Source: Rhodobacteraceae bacterium WD3A24
GTDB lineage: Bacteria; Pseudomonadota; Alphaproteobacteria; Rhodobacterales; Rhodobacteraceae
Direction of reading: 5' to 3'
DNA length: 49,571 bases
Assembly (NCBI GenBank): GCA_002967695.1
Contig: PUHN01000024.1
Span: 1 to 49,571, forward strand
Shown: positions 42,049 to 49,469 of the stretch, piece after piece
Position numbering within the stretch: the stretch's first letter is position 1
Layout: each line of letters begins with the position of its first letter
Translations under genes and position numbers: made by a program
Notes under the pieces: generated by a model
What the model was told of the DNA's origin: nothing
The model's input: the letters and a program-made list of their open reading frames with translations, nothing else
Database searches by the model: none

Positions 42049-44583
42049 TCAGAAGCGGAATTCCTTCGACTTGAAGGAAATCCCGTCCGCCACCGAGGGC
42101 CGGTCCGAGATCTTCCGGATATCGGCCCATGTCTGCTTGTAGACCGGGATGATCAGCTCGTTCGTCCCCGAGCCGACGATATTGCCCTGAACGCCGCGCG
42201 GCGCACCGAACAGCATGAAGGTCTCGCCCGGGCGGGCGGTCTCTGTAGGATAGACCATCGCCTGTGTGGCGCCGTTGTCATTGTGGACCTCGACGAGATC
42301 GCCGGCGCCGAGGCCGCGCGCCTCCATGTCATCCGGGTGCATCTCGATGAAGGGATAGGGCCAGCGGTCGGTGACGAAGTCGTTCTCCTGGTCGAGATAC
42401 CAGTTCTGCCAGTTCAGGTTCGACCGGCCGTTATTGATGAGGAAGGGATAGCGCGCCCGTTCCTCCTCCTTGCCCGGGGTGGCGAGCCCCCGCCACGGCC
42501 CGGCCATGAACCGCGCGCGGCCGTCCTCCGACGAGAAGTTGCCGTCGGCATAGAGCCGGGGCGTGCCGACGATGGTCTCGCCTTCCAGCCGTTGCGCCGG
42601 CTCCTGGAAGCCGTTGGTTCCCAGTGCCCGCAGGCGGTCATAGGTCACCAGCTCGCCGTTATGGGCGTTGCGGTGGTAGCCGTCCATGAAGGCGTCTTCC
42701 TCGGTCTCCCAGTCATAGCCGGTGAACTGGTCGGCGTAGTCGTCCTCGCCCATCTCCCGCAGGACACGCTCCATGTGTTGCGCGATGCCGGCGGCGATGA
42801 GGCAATCGGGGCGCGAACGTCCCGGCGGGTCCATGTAGCGTTCGGCCAGGCGCATCCGGCGTTCGCCGTTCATCGAGGTGAGGTTCATCTCGCCGGTCTG
42901 GGCGCCGGGCAGCACCACATGCGCGCGCTGGCCCATTTCATTGTGAATGATGTCCACATCCACGGTGAAAAGCCCGCCCTGCCGGATCGCGTTGACGATG
43001 GCCTCGACCTGTTCCTCCCGCGTCGCACCCGCAGCGGCGTCCATCGCCTCCTTCACCATGTTGGTGCGGCGGTTGTAGATGCGCTTGAACTCGGTCGCGT
43101 TGAGTGTCGTGCGGTACTGGTTGCAGTCCCACACGTGATGCACCCCGCCATTGCCCGAGATGAGGAGCTGGTCGACATAGGTCGCCGGGCGCCCGACATG
43201 GGCCGCCGATGGGCGCACATAGCCTTCCTGGTGGCCGCCCATGCGCACGCAGCCCCCGCCGAGACGGCCGATATTGCCTGTCGCCAGCGATATGTTCACG
43301 ATCGCGCCGTTGGTGCGGTAATTGTCGTTGTTCCAGATGACGCCCTTCTCGTAGCCGATCATCGTGCGCCGGCGCGCGCCGTTTTCCTTCGGCATCGCGA
43401 TCCACTCGGCGGCGGTGACGATATCTTCGGCCGGCACGCCGCAAAGCTGGGCCGCCTCCTCGATCGACATCCGGTTCGCGTCGAGCGCGTCCTGAAAGCT
43501 CGTCAGGTGGCCGGGTTCGGCGTCGGTCTCGCCGCGGGCGGGAAAAAGCGCCGGCCGCGGTTCGGCCTCGGCCTTGGTGTGGCTTTCGATGAAATCCGTA
43601 TCCACCCAGCCCTGATCGGCGACATAGGTGAAGATGGCATTGGCGAGCGCGAGGTCGGTGCCCGAATTGATCGGCAGATGAAGCACATTGTCGGCGCCCG
43701 CGGCCTGTTCGGCGGCGTTGATCGAGACCGTTCGGCGCGGGTCGATGAAGATGATGCGCGCGCGGGGGTGGTCCTCGTCCGGTATCAGCTCGGCCTTGCG
43801 GCTTGAACTCATGCCCTGAAGGTTCGGAATCCAGTGGTTGAGGAAATAGTTGGTCTGGCATTCCAGCGGGTTGCAGCCCCAGGCGACCAGCGTGTCGGCG
43901 AGCTGCGCGTCTTCATAGGCGTTGTTGAGCTCGCTGACGCCCATGTCGCGGGTGGCGTGGACCTCGGAGTTGTAGGCCGGGCGGTTGTGAATGCGCACAT
44001 TCTTGATCTTCATGCTCTCGAAATAGAGCTTGCCCGTCCCCCAGGTGTTCTCGTAGCCCCCGCCGGACCCGCCGTGGTCGAACATCGACACGACGAGGTC
44101 GTCCTCACCGTTCTCCACCACGATGCGGGCGGTCACGCGCGCGACCAGATCCAGCGCGTCGTCCCAGCTGGTCGGGTTGTAGGTGCCGTAGCGCCAGACG
44201 AGCGGGTCGGTCAGGCGATGCCCCTGCGTGCCGGTCACGTCGGACGGGTGGTTTTCGGCCATCCGCGCGCCGCGTACCGAGGCGAGGCCGGAATTGACGA
44301 CACAGTCTTGGTCGGGCTTGATGACCATGTGGACATCCTGCCCGTTCTGCCGGACGACGTTATACATCGACGGCGCGTACCAGGCGTTGCTGTCCTGCGG
44401 CTGTTGCTGGCTGAGGTCGACGCCGAAAATGTTCTCGTCCGGCGCGGTGCCGCCCTGCTTGTTCATCGGCCAGGTATAGGTCTTGTAGCCGCAGCCAACG
44501 ATGCAGTAGTGGCAGACCGAGTTGTGAACGGTCGCGTCGGCGGGAATGATCGGCAGACGATCGACCTGTCTCTTGTATGTCAT
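42049..44583 (-). CDS. aioA: Arsenite oxidase large (molybdopterin) subunit
   Basis: 844 residues. DMSO-reductase-family molybdoenzyme with the N-terminal [3Fe-4S] motif CHYCIVGC (Cys 24, 27, 31) and SGLASVRG supplying the fourth, Ser position, as in other AioA. Other AioA blocks: MFDHGGSGGGYENTWGTGK, VAWGCNPLECQTNYFLNHW, GYEKGVIWNNDNYRTNGAIV, GNIGRLGGGCVRMGGHQEGY, LINNGRSNLNWQNWYLD. The Mo has no protein ligand in this family. Oxidises As(III) to As(V), passing electrons to AioB and then a c-type cytochrome or azurin. Exported with AioB by piggy-back, having no signal of its own. Length is typical. No cytochrome gene follows it. Confidence 0.97.
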   Translation of the reverse strand: MTYKRQVDRLPIIPADATVHNSVCHYCIVGCGYKTYTWPMNKQGGTAPDENIFGVDLSQQQPQDSNAWYAPSMYNVVRQNGQDVHMVIKPDQDCVVNSGLASVRGARMAENHPSDVTGTQGHRLTDPLVWRYGTYNPTSWDDALDLVARVTARIVVENGEDDLVVSMFDHGGSGGGYENTWGTGKLYFESMKIKNVRIHNRPAYNSEVHATRDMGVSELNNAYEDAQLADTLVAWGCNPLECQTNYFLNHWIPNLQGMSSSRKAELIPDEDHPRARIIFIDPRRTVSINAAEQAAGADNVLHLPINSGTDLALANAIFTYVADQGWVDTDFIESHTKAEAEPRPALFPARGETDAEPGHLTSFQDALDANRMSIEEAAQLCGVPAEDIVTAAEWIAMPKENGARRRTMIGYEKGVIWNNDNYRTNGAIVNISLATGNIGRLGGGCVRMGGHQEGYVRPSAAHVGRPATYVDQLLISGNGGVHHVWDCNQYRTTLNATEFKRIYNRRTNMVKEAMDAAAGATREEQVEAIVNAIRQGGLFTVDVDIIHNEMGQRAHVVLPGAQTGEMNLTSMNGERRMRLAERYMDPPGRSRPDCLIAAGIAQHMERVLREMGEDDYADQFTGYDWETEEDAFMDGYHRNAHNGELVTYDRLRALGTNGFQEPAQRLEGETIVGTPRLYADGNFSSEDGRARFMAGPWRGLATPGKEEERARYPFLINNGRSNLNWQNWYLDQENDFVTDRWPYPFIEMHPDDMEARGLGAGDLVEVHNDNGATQAMVYPTETARPGETFMLFGAPRGVQGNIVGSGTNELIIPVYKQTWADIRKISDRPSVADGISFKSKEFRF

Positions 44584-44596
44584 CTTGTCTCCTCCC

Positions 44597-45115
44597 TCAC
44601 AGCGTATTCGACAGGCGGCCGAAGATCAGCTCGTCCACGCCCTCGGCGTAGATTTCGCCCTCGCCGTCCACGCGCAGCACGAACTGCGGCAGGTTGTTGG
44701 TGGCGTGCCCCCAGATCTGCTGGCCGCCGGCCTCGGCATCGAAGCGCGAATAGTGACCGGGGCAGTTGAAGCTGCGGTCATCAGAATTGTAGATCAGGAA
44801 CCAGCCCTTGTGCGGGCAGAGCACCGAATAGCCAACGATGTCTCCATCGGGGCCGACGCCGCCCTCGACCGCCTGTCCCAGCTTGAGCAGCACGCCGGGG
44901 CTGCGCTCGTCGGGATAGGCCACGTCGAGCGGCTCGTTCTCGGTCAGATCGGCGATGTTGGCCAGCCGGTTGGCCGGATAACTCACCCGCGCCAGCGCGC
45001 TCTGGGCCTCGGCCCGTTCGGGCATCATCGTGCCGGCGGCGGCGCCCGCGGTTGCAACGAGCCCCCCGCGCAGGAACTGGCGGCGGCCGGCGTCGACCAG
45101 TCGGTTGCATTTCAT
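44597..45115 (-). CDS. aioB: Arsenite oxidase small Rieske subunit, Tat-exported
   Basis: 172 residues. Tat signal RRQFLRGGLVATAGAAAG (from about residue 11). Rieske cluster ligands CPHKG (Cys 100, His 102) and CPGH (Cys 118, His 121). The extra disulfide Cys of bc1-type Rieske proteins are replaced (Trp after CPHKG; Gly in CPGH), as in other alphaproteobacterial AioB. Takes the folded AioA through the Tat pathway and passes electrons on. GGAGG precedes the ATG at 45115. Confidence 0.96.
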   Translation of the reverse strand: MKCNRLVDAGRRQFLRGGLVATAGAAAGTMMPERAEAQSALARVSYPANRLANIADLTENEPLDVAYPDERSPGVLLKLGQAVEGGVGPDGDIVGYSVLCPHKGWFLIYNSDDRSFNCPGHYSRFDAEAGGQQIWGHATNNLPQFVLRVDGEGEIYAEGVDELIFGRLSNTL

Positions 45116-45159
45116 TGCAATGGTCCTCCCATTTGTCCGGTAGGAAGATCATAGCAGTC

Positions 45160-45175
45160 GGCACGGGGCCGACCG
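45160..45175 (-). promoter_or_regulatory. Candidate sigma-54 (-24/-12) promoter of aioBA
   Basis: On the minus strand CGG-TCGG-CCCC-GTGC-C has GG and GC separated by 10 bases and partly matches TGGCACG-N4-TTGC. The transcript would start near 45149, 34 nt before aioB. The sequence match is moderate only. Confidence 0.35.
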
Positions 45176-45234
45176 AGGTCCACCTGCCTCTACTAATCTA
45201 CAGCAAGCAATTGGAAATACGGCATATTTATCGG

Positions 45235-45252
45235 TGTTCGGAAATCCGAACA
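45235..45252. promoter_or_regulatory. Palindromic activator site upstream of aioBA (candidate AioR box)
   Basis: Perfect 8-bp arms TGTTCGGA (45235-45242) and TCCGAACA (45245-45252) separated by AA. It lies about 120 bp upstream of aioB and about 95 bp upstream of the candidate promoter start, the usual place of an enhancer for an NtrC-type activator. Confidence 0.6.
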
Positions 45253-45273
45253 TCGCCGCGTTCGTAGCGGTTC

Positions 45274-46518
45274 TCACGACATGCCGAGTTTGTGCATCTT
45301 CTCCCACAGCGTCGTGCGCGAGACGCCCAGAAGCCCGGCCGCCTGGGCCACGCGCCCGCCGGTCTGCTCCAGCGCGCGGCGGATCGCGGCCCGCTCGGCG
45401 TCGTCGCGCACTTCGGCAAGAGGGCGCACGCTTTCGCCACCCGAAAGCCCGGAGACATCCTCGAACATATCGGAGGGAAACATCAGCGGCCCCCGCCCGA
45501 GCTCCATCGCCCGACGCAGCCGCGCGCGCAGCTCGCGCCCGCCGCCGGGCCAGTCATGGGCGCGCACGGCGTCCTCGGTCAGGGAACTGATACCCTTGAA
45601 AGGGGTTTGCCGGCGCGGGTTCATCCGGGCAAAGAGCCGCTCCATCAGCCAGATCGCATCCTCGGGCCGGTCGGCGAGCGGGGGGACGCTGATCTGCGTG
45701 CGCGCGAGATGCCAGTAGAGATCTCCGCGCAACGCGCCGGCCGCATCCGGCCCCCCGGTGGTGACAAAGCGCATTGCATCGCCGCCGGCCTCCAGCCGTG
45801 CCAGGAGCCGTTCCTGAACGCTGGTGGGCATCCGCTCCACCGCCTCGATCAGGAGTGTCCCTTCGCCTGCCTCGTCGATCAGCCCGGCGGCGCCCGGCGT
45901 GCCGAAGAGCCGTGCGTCCAGCGTATCGGGTGACTCCCGCGCGAGGCTGAGGCGCAGAAACGGCGCCGCGCGCCGGTCGGAGAGGGCATGCAGCCGCCGC
46001 GCGATCCGCGCCTTGCCCAGCCCCGGCCCGCCGGAGACCAGCACCGGATCCGCCAGATCGGCTGCGGCCGCGATCCGGCGCTCGATCTGGCGCGCCGCCT
46101 CCGAGACTCCAAGCGCGGCAGTATTCGCCTCCGCACCCCCTCCCGTGCCGGCCAGATGGGCAAGCTTGGTAAGAAAATCGCCCATCTCGAAAGGCTTGAG
46201 AATGTAATCGGCGGCGCCGGCGCGCATCAGCCGCACTGCCTGTTCGACCCCGCCATGGCCGGTGATGAACAAAAAGGGCGGCGGCACGACATGGGCGGCG
46301 AGCGTGTGATAAAGGGTTTCGCCATCCCCGTCGGGCAGGCGGATGTCGCAGATCACCGCGTCGAAGGGCTTGCGAGGTGTGCGCAGCGCCCCCAGCCCGA
46401 CCGACAACCGCTTGAGCCAGACCACCTCGGCGCCCTCGAGCTCCAGGCGCTCATGGAGCGAGGCGCCCATGATCTCGTCATCCTCGATGAGCGCGATGCG
46501 CCGCCCGGTCAGCGTCAT
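45274..46518 (-). CDS. aioR: NtrC-type response regulator AioR, degenerate AAA+ domain
   Basis: 414 residues. Receiver domain with DDE, phospho-Asp in VICDIRLPDGDGE, and KPFEMGDF. The central AAA+ domain (about 145-340) has a Walker A-like GGPGLGKARIARRLH, but the region where NtrC proteins have LFGHEKGAFTGA reads LFGTPGAAGLID, so the sigma-54-contacting GAFTGA loop is missing, and the Walker B LFLDE is LLIEA. C-terminal Fis HTH (IRRALEQTGGRVAQAAGLLG and VSRTTLWEKMHKL). Position and partners (aioS, aioX) identify it as AioR, the activator of aioBA. The start overlaps the aioS stop (4 bp). Confidence 0.9.
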   Translation of the reverse strand: MTLTGRRIALIEDDEIMGASLHERLELEGAEVVWLKRLSVGLGALRTPRKPFDAVICDIRLPDGDGETLYHTLAAHVVPPPFLFITGHGGVEQAVRLMRAGAADYILKPFEMGDFLTKLAHLAGTGGGAEANTAALGVSEAARQIERRIAAAADLADPVLVSGGPGLGKARIARRLHALSDRRAAPFLRLSLARESPDTLDARLFGTPGAAGLIDEAGEGTLLIEAVERMPTSVQERLLARLEAGGDAMRFVTTGGPDAAGALRGDLYWHLARTQISVPPLADRPEDAIWLMERLFARMNPRRQTPFKGISSLTEDAVRAHDWPGGGRELRARLRRAMELGRGPLMFPSDMFEDVSGLSGGESVRPLAEVRDDAERAAIRRALEQTGGRVAQAAGLLGVSRTTLWEKMHKLGMS

Positions 46519-47933
46519 GCCGCCTGCTCCGACGCGGGGGCGGGCAGGACCACCGTGACGCGTGTGATACCATCGGTGCGCTCCAGCGACACGCGGCCGT
46601 CGAGGCGCGACACGAGCTCGCGCACCAGCCGCAGCCCCATGCCGCTTCCGGGGGGTGTGGGATCGTCGGTAAGAAGCCGATCGCGCAGCGCCTCGTCGAG
46701 CCCCGGCCCGTCATCGCAGACGCAAAGCCTCAACCCGTCATCTCCCCCACGGGCCGAAAAACAAATATGGCCACCCTCCGCGGCCGCCGTGGCGGCGTTG
46801 AGCAACAGGTTGAGCGCGATCTGGCGCACGGGGGCGGCGGGCAGCGCCGTCTCGCCCGCGTCCGGCTCGACCGACCAGTCGAGCTGCTGCTGCCGGCGCA
46901 TCGCGTCCGGCTCGACGAGCTGGCGCAGGTCGTCGAAGTCCTCGAGCCTCAGCGGGGCGTCGTCTTCGCGGCTTCTATGGGTCTCCAGTGCCGCGCGGGT
47001 CACGTCGCGCAAATGGCGCAAGCCGCGGTCGAGCAACTCGAGCGAGCGCGCCGCCACATCGCGCCGATCGGGAAACCGGCGCAACGTGTCCACGGCATTC
47101 AGCATACCCCCCAGCGGGTTGTTGATCTCGTGGGCGAGCGAGGACGCCAGCCGGCCGAGGCTGACATAACGTTCGCGCTCGGCCAGCCGGCGCTCGGCCT
47201 CGGCGCGGGCGGTCACTGCCGCCGCCATCCGATTGTAATTCTCGACGAGACGCGCCACTTCGCGGCCCCCGCCGGCCTGTGCGGGCGAGATCGGCTGCGG
47301 GTCGTCGTTGGCGCGCGAGAGATGGTCGGATAGCGTGGCAAGGGGGCGGAGCTCGCGGCGCATCAGCAGATAGGCCGCTCCCGCCAGGACGAGCGTCGCG
47401 ATCCCGTTGCTCAGCAAAAGAAGCTGGCGCACGGTCTGCCGCTCTGCCACCAGATCCGAGAGATCGAGCGTTGTAAGGATCGAGCCGACGGTGCGCCCCT
47501 GATAGGACAAGGGCGCGACCACGGTGACGAGCCGGGCACCGCCCACAAGCGAGATGTCGGAGATCCGCTGGGCCCCGGCGATCAACGCGGACCCGTCGGA
47601 GCCGACCGGCGCCTCGGACGGATCAGAGGAGGCGAGCACCTGCCCCTCGGCGTCCGTCACGGTGGCGCGGACGGTTCGCACCGCTGCGTCGGAGCGCACG
47701 GAGCGGTCGAGGATGTCGAAGACCTCCCAGACATTCTCGCGTAGCGTGGGCGGGCCAAGCGCGACCGACAACCCCTGGACCTGCCCCCGCGCGAGTTCGC
47801 GAACCTGGCGCGCATGCATCGCGGACAAGGAGGACAGGACGAATTGCGAGGCCACGAGCCCCATGATGATCATCAGCCCCGCCGCCATCAGCGGAAGCCG
47901 GGCCACCAGCGGAACGTCGCCGAACAAACGCAC
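46515..47933 (-). CDS. aioS: Sensor histidine kinase AioS
   Basis: 472 residues. TM1 (about 10-33, LPLMAAGLMIIMGLVASQFV), a periplasmic sensor domain of about 140 residues, TM2 (about 170-190), HAMP-like linker (RRELRPLATLSDHL), then HisKA SLGRLASSLAHEINNPLGGM and HATPase with NLLLNAATAA, DDGPGLDEA and GSGMGLRLVREL. Works with AioX, which presents As(III), and phosphorylates AioR. It follows aioX by 5 bp. Confidence 0.94.
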   Translation of the reverse strand: MRLFGDVPLVARLPLMAAGLMIIMGLVASQFVLSSLSAMHARQVRELARGQVQGLSVALGPPTLRENVWEVFDILDRSVRSDAAVRTVRATVTDAEGQVLASSDPSEAPVGSDGSALIAGAQRISDISLVGGARLVTVVAPLSYQGRTVGSILTTLDLSDLVAERQTVRQLLLLSNGIATLVLAGAAYLLMRRELRPLATLSDHLSRANDDPQPISPAQAGGGREVARLVENYNRMAAAVTARAEAERRLAERERYVSLGRLASSLAHEINNPLGGMLNAVDTLRRFPDRRDVAARSLELLDRGLRHLRDVTRAALETHRSREDDAPLRLEDFDDLRQLVEPDAMRRQQQLDWSVEPDAGETALPAAPVRQIALNLLLNAATAAAEGGHICFSARGGDDGLRLCVCDDGPGLDEALRDRLLTDDPTPPGSGMGLRLVRELVSRLDGRVSLERTDGITRVTVVLPAPASEQAA

Positions 47934-47938
47934 CCCCG

Positions 47939-48808
47939 TCAGCCTCCTTGCGGCAGGAGCGCCATGCGCTCCGCGATCGGAGCGAACAGCCGCTCGTCAC
48001 CCGCGGTGAAGCCGTCCAGTTGCAAGAGATCCAGCACGTTGCGCCCGCGCGGGTGGTCTTGCATCCCCAGTAGGGCCTGCCGGAAGTCGCGGATCGCCGG
48101 CGCCCCCCGGTGTTCGCTCAGGCAGACCACCGGCGGGAAGCCCATCCACTCGGACCGCCGCAGAACCTGCGTGCGGTCTGTAAGCCCCGGTTCGGTCGCG
48201 GCGAGCGCCTCCCAGACATAGCCGTCCACGCTACCCGACTGCACCAGCGCGCTGCCGACCGCGCGCACGACATTGCGATGGCCGTAGGTGAAGACGCTGC
48301 GGGAAAAGAAAGCCTCTGGGTCGAAACCGGCCTCGAGGATATCGGTGACGGTGACCAGATAGCCCGAATTCGAATCCGGGTCCGAAAAGGCATGCACGTC
48401 GCCCTGGAGTTCGGACAGCGTGTCCACGCCGCGTCCGGCATGAATGATCAGATAGGATCGATATTCGGGCCGCCCGCGCCAAAGCGGCACTGCCACGAGA
48501 GCAAGCCGCTGCCGGTTCTGCAGATACGGGTACCCGCAGGTCCAGGCCGCATTCAGATCGCCCAGAAGGGCGAGATTGGTGATCTCGCGGTAGGTGCGGC
48601 GCTGAACGAAGCGAACTGGCCGGTCGAGCCGGGCCTCCAGATAGCCCCGCAACTCGCGCAGAAGCCGCGTGTCATTGTCGAGAAAGACCGGTGTCAGGCC
48701 GAGACGGAAGGGTGCCTCGGCCCGAAGCACGGCCGGCGCGACGAGCGTCGCGCTTGCGGCGCCCATCAGAATACCCCGCCGCGACGGAAAGGAATCTCGT
48801 CTCCGCAT
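47939..48808 (-). CDS. aioX: Periplasmic arsenite-binding protein AioX
   Basis: 289 residues. N-terminus has a twin-Arg, Tat-like signal (SRRGILMGAASATLVAPAVL). PhnD/SBP fold with LGLTPVFLDND, AAWTCGYPY containing a Cys (about 91) in the position of the As(III)-binding Cys of AioX proteins, and FSDPDSNSGYLV. Binds As(III) and signals through AioS. First gene of aioXSR; the promoter should lie in 48809-48920. Confidence 0.93.
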   Translation of the reverse strand: MRRRDSFPSRRGILMGAASATLVAPAVLRAEAPFRLGLTPVFLDNDTRLLRELRGYLEARLDRPVRFVQRRTYREITNLALLGDLNAAWTCGYPYLQNRQRLALVAVPLWRGRPEYRSYLIIHAGRGVDTLSELQGDVHAFSDPDSNSGYLVTVTDILEAGFDPEAFFSRSVFTYGHRNVVRAVGSALVQSGSVDGYVWEALAATEPGLTDRTQVLRRSEWMGFPPVVCLSEHRGAPAIRDFRQALLGMQDHPRGRNVLDLLQLDGFTAGDERLFAPIAERMALLPQGG

Positions 48809-48928
48809 GGCGGCAGCCTAACGCCATTCAGTATCAGGATGAAACGTTGAGTTTCCGAGACAGGCGCAGCAAATCCCCGCTCAATCCTCAGTCCGCTCAC
48901 CGCGTCAGGACGACGGGCACCTTGCGGG

Positions 48929-49089
48929 GTCTCGGCCGAGCCGGGGCGCTACCGTACCGACCGGACGCCCTATATGTGCGGGATCATGGACGCGCTCTCG
49001 CCGGCGATCCGGCCCAGCGGGTGACGTTCTTGATGGCGGCGCAGGTGGGCGCGACCGAGGCCGGCAACAGCTGGATCGGTTTCGTGTAA
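48929..49089 (+). pseudogene. Remnant of phage terminase large subunit (GpA/TerL type), frameshifted
   Basis: One frame gives VSAEPGRYRTDRTPYMCGIM then DALSPAIRPSG and stops at 49022-49024. From about 49000 another frame gives DPAQRVTFLMAAQVGATEAG then NSWIGFV and a stop at 49087-49089. Together these match the N-terminal ATPase region of GpA-type terminases (EPGR.RTDRTPY..EIMDALSP...QRV.FMK.AQVG.TEAGNNW.GYV). It has a frameshift, and stops truncate it. No terminase small subunit, portal or capsid genes follow. Confidence 0.75.
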
Positions 49090-49107
49090 GCGGGGCGCCC
49101 GGTAGGC

Positions 49108-49239
49108 TGAGCTACTCCCCATTTGTTGGACAGTTTCTGGCGTTATTTAAGCTACTCGTTGCACCTGCTGATTGTGGTTGGTTGTTTCATTTCTCAGCCA
49201 ATAGAGCACGGCGGGTGTCCGAATTTCGGGGGTAGCTCA
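49108..49239. mobile_element. 132-bp element with IS-like inverted ends (solo remnant or MITE)
   Basis: Left end TGAGCTACTCCCC...GGACA (49108-49132) and right end, read on the other strand, TGAGCTACCCCCG...GGACA (49216-49239) are imperfect inverted repeats of about 24 bp of the TG...GGACA type seen in IS3-group elements. The 83 bp between them has low GC and no ORF. No target-site duplication is visible. Probably an internally deleted IS. Confidence 0.55.
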
Positions 49240-49469
49240 GACCATCGACGTCGGCTGAGGTGGGCTGTGACATGTCAGATGGGCTGAGAGCTGCGACGAC
49301 TCGGCCGAAAAAGCCGCTTTGACTGTCTTGGTTCGGTGTCCGATACGCACTTTGCGCTGCGCCAGAAGACCCGTCAGTGGTGTCGCCCATTTTCTCCTAC
49401 CGGTCGCGGCCCTTGGAACAATGCCGGGCCAAAGTGTCATTAGTCATGAATAATACCAGCGCCCACTGA
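49240..49469. other. Gene-poor region between the IS relic and the IS630 fragment
   Basis: Contains two overlapping minus-strand reading frames of 67 codons (49187-49390, with TAGGAG just before its ATG, and 49237-49440) that match nothing I recognise. Low-complexity decay DNA; no gene is supported. Confidence 0.4.

Noticed and set aside
42283-43806. A 507-codon plus-strand open frame opposite aioA
   Set aside because: It is the complement of the well-conserved aioA gene and shows no motif.
49187-49440. Two overlapping small minus-strand ORFs as genes
   Set aside because: One has a good ribosome-binding site, but neither matches a recognised protein and one overlaps the IS-like right end; they lie in decayed mobile DNA.
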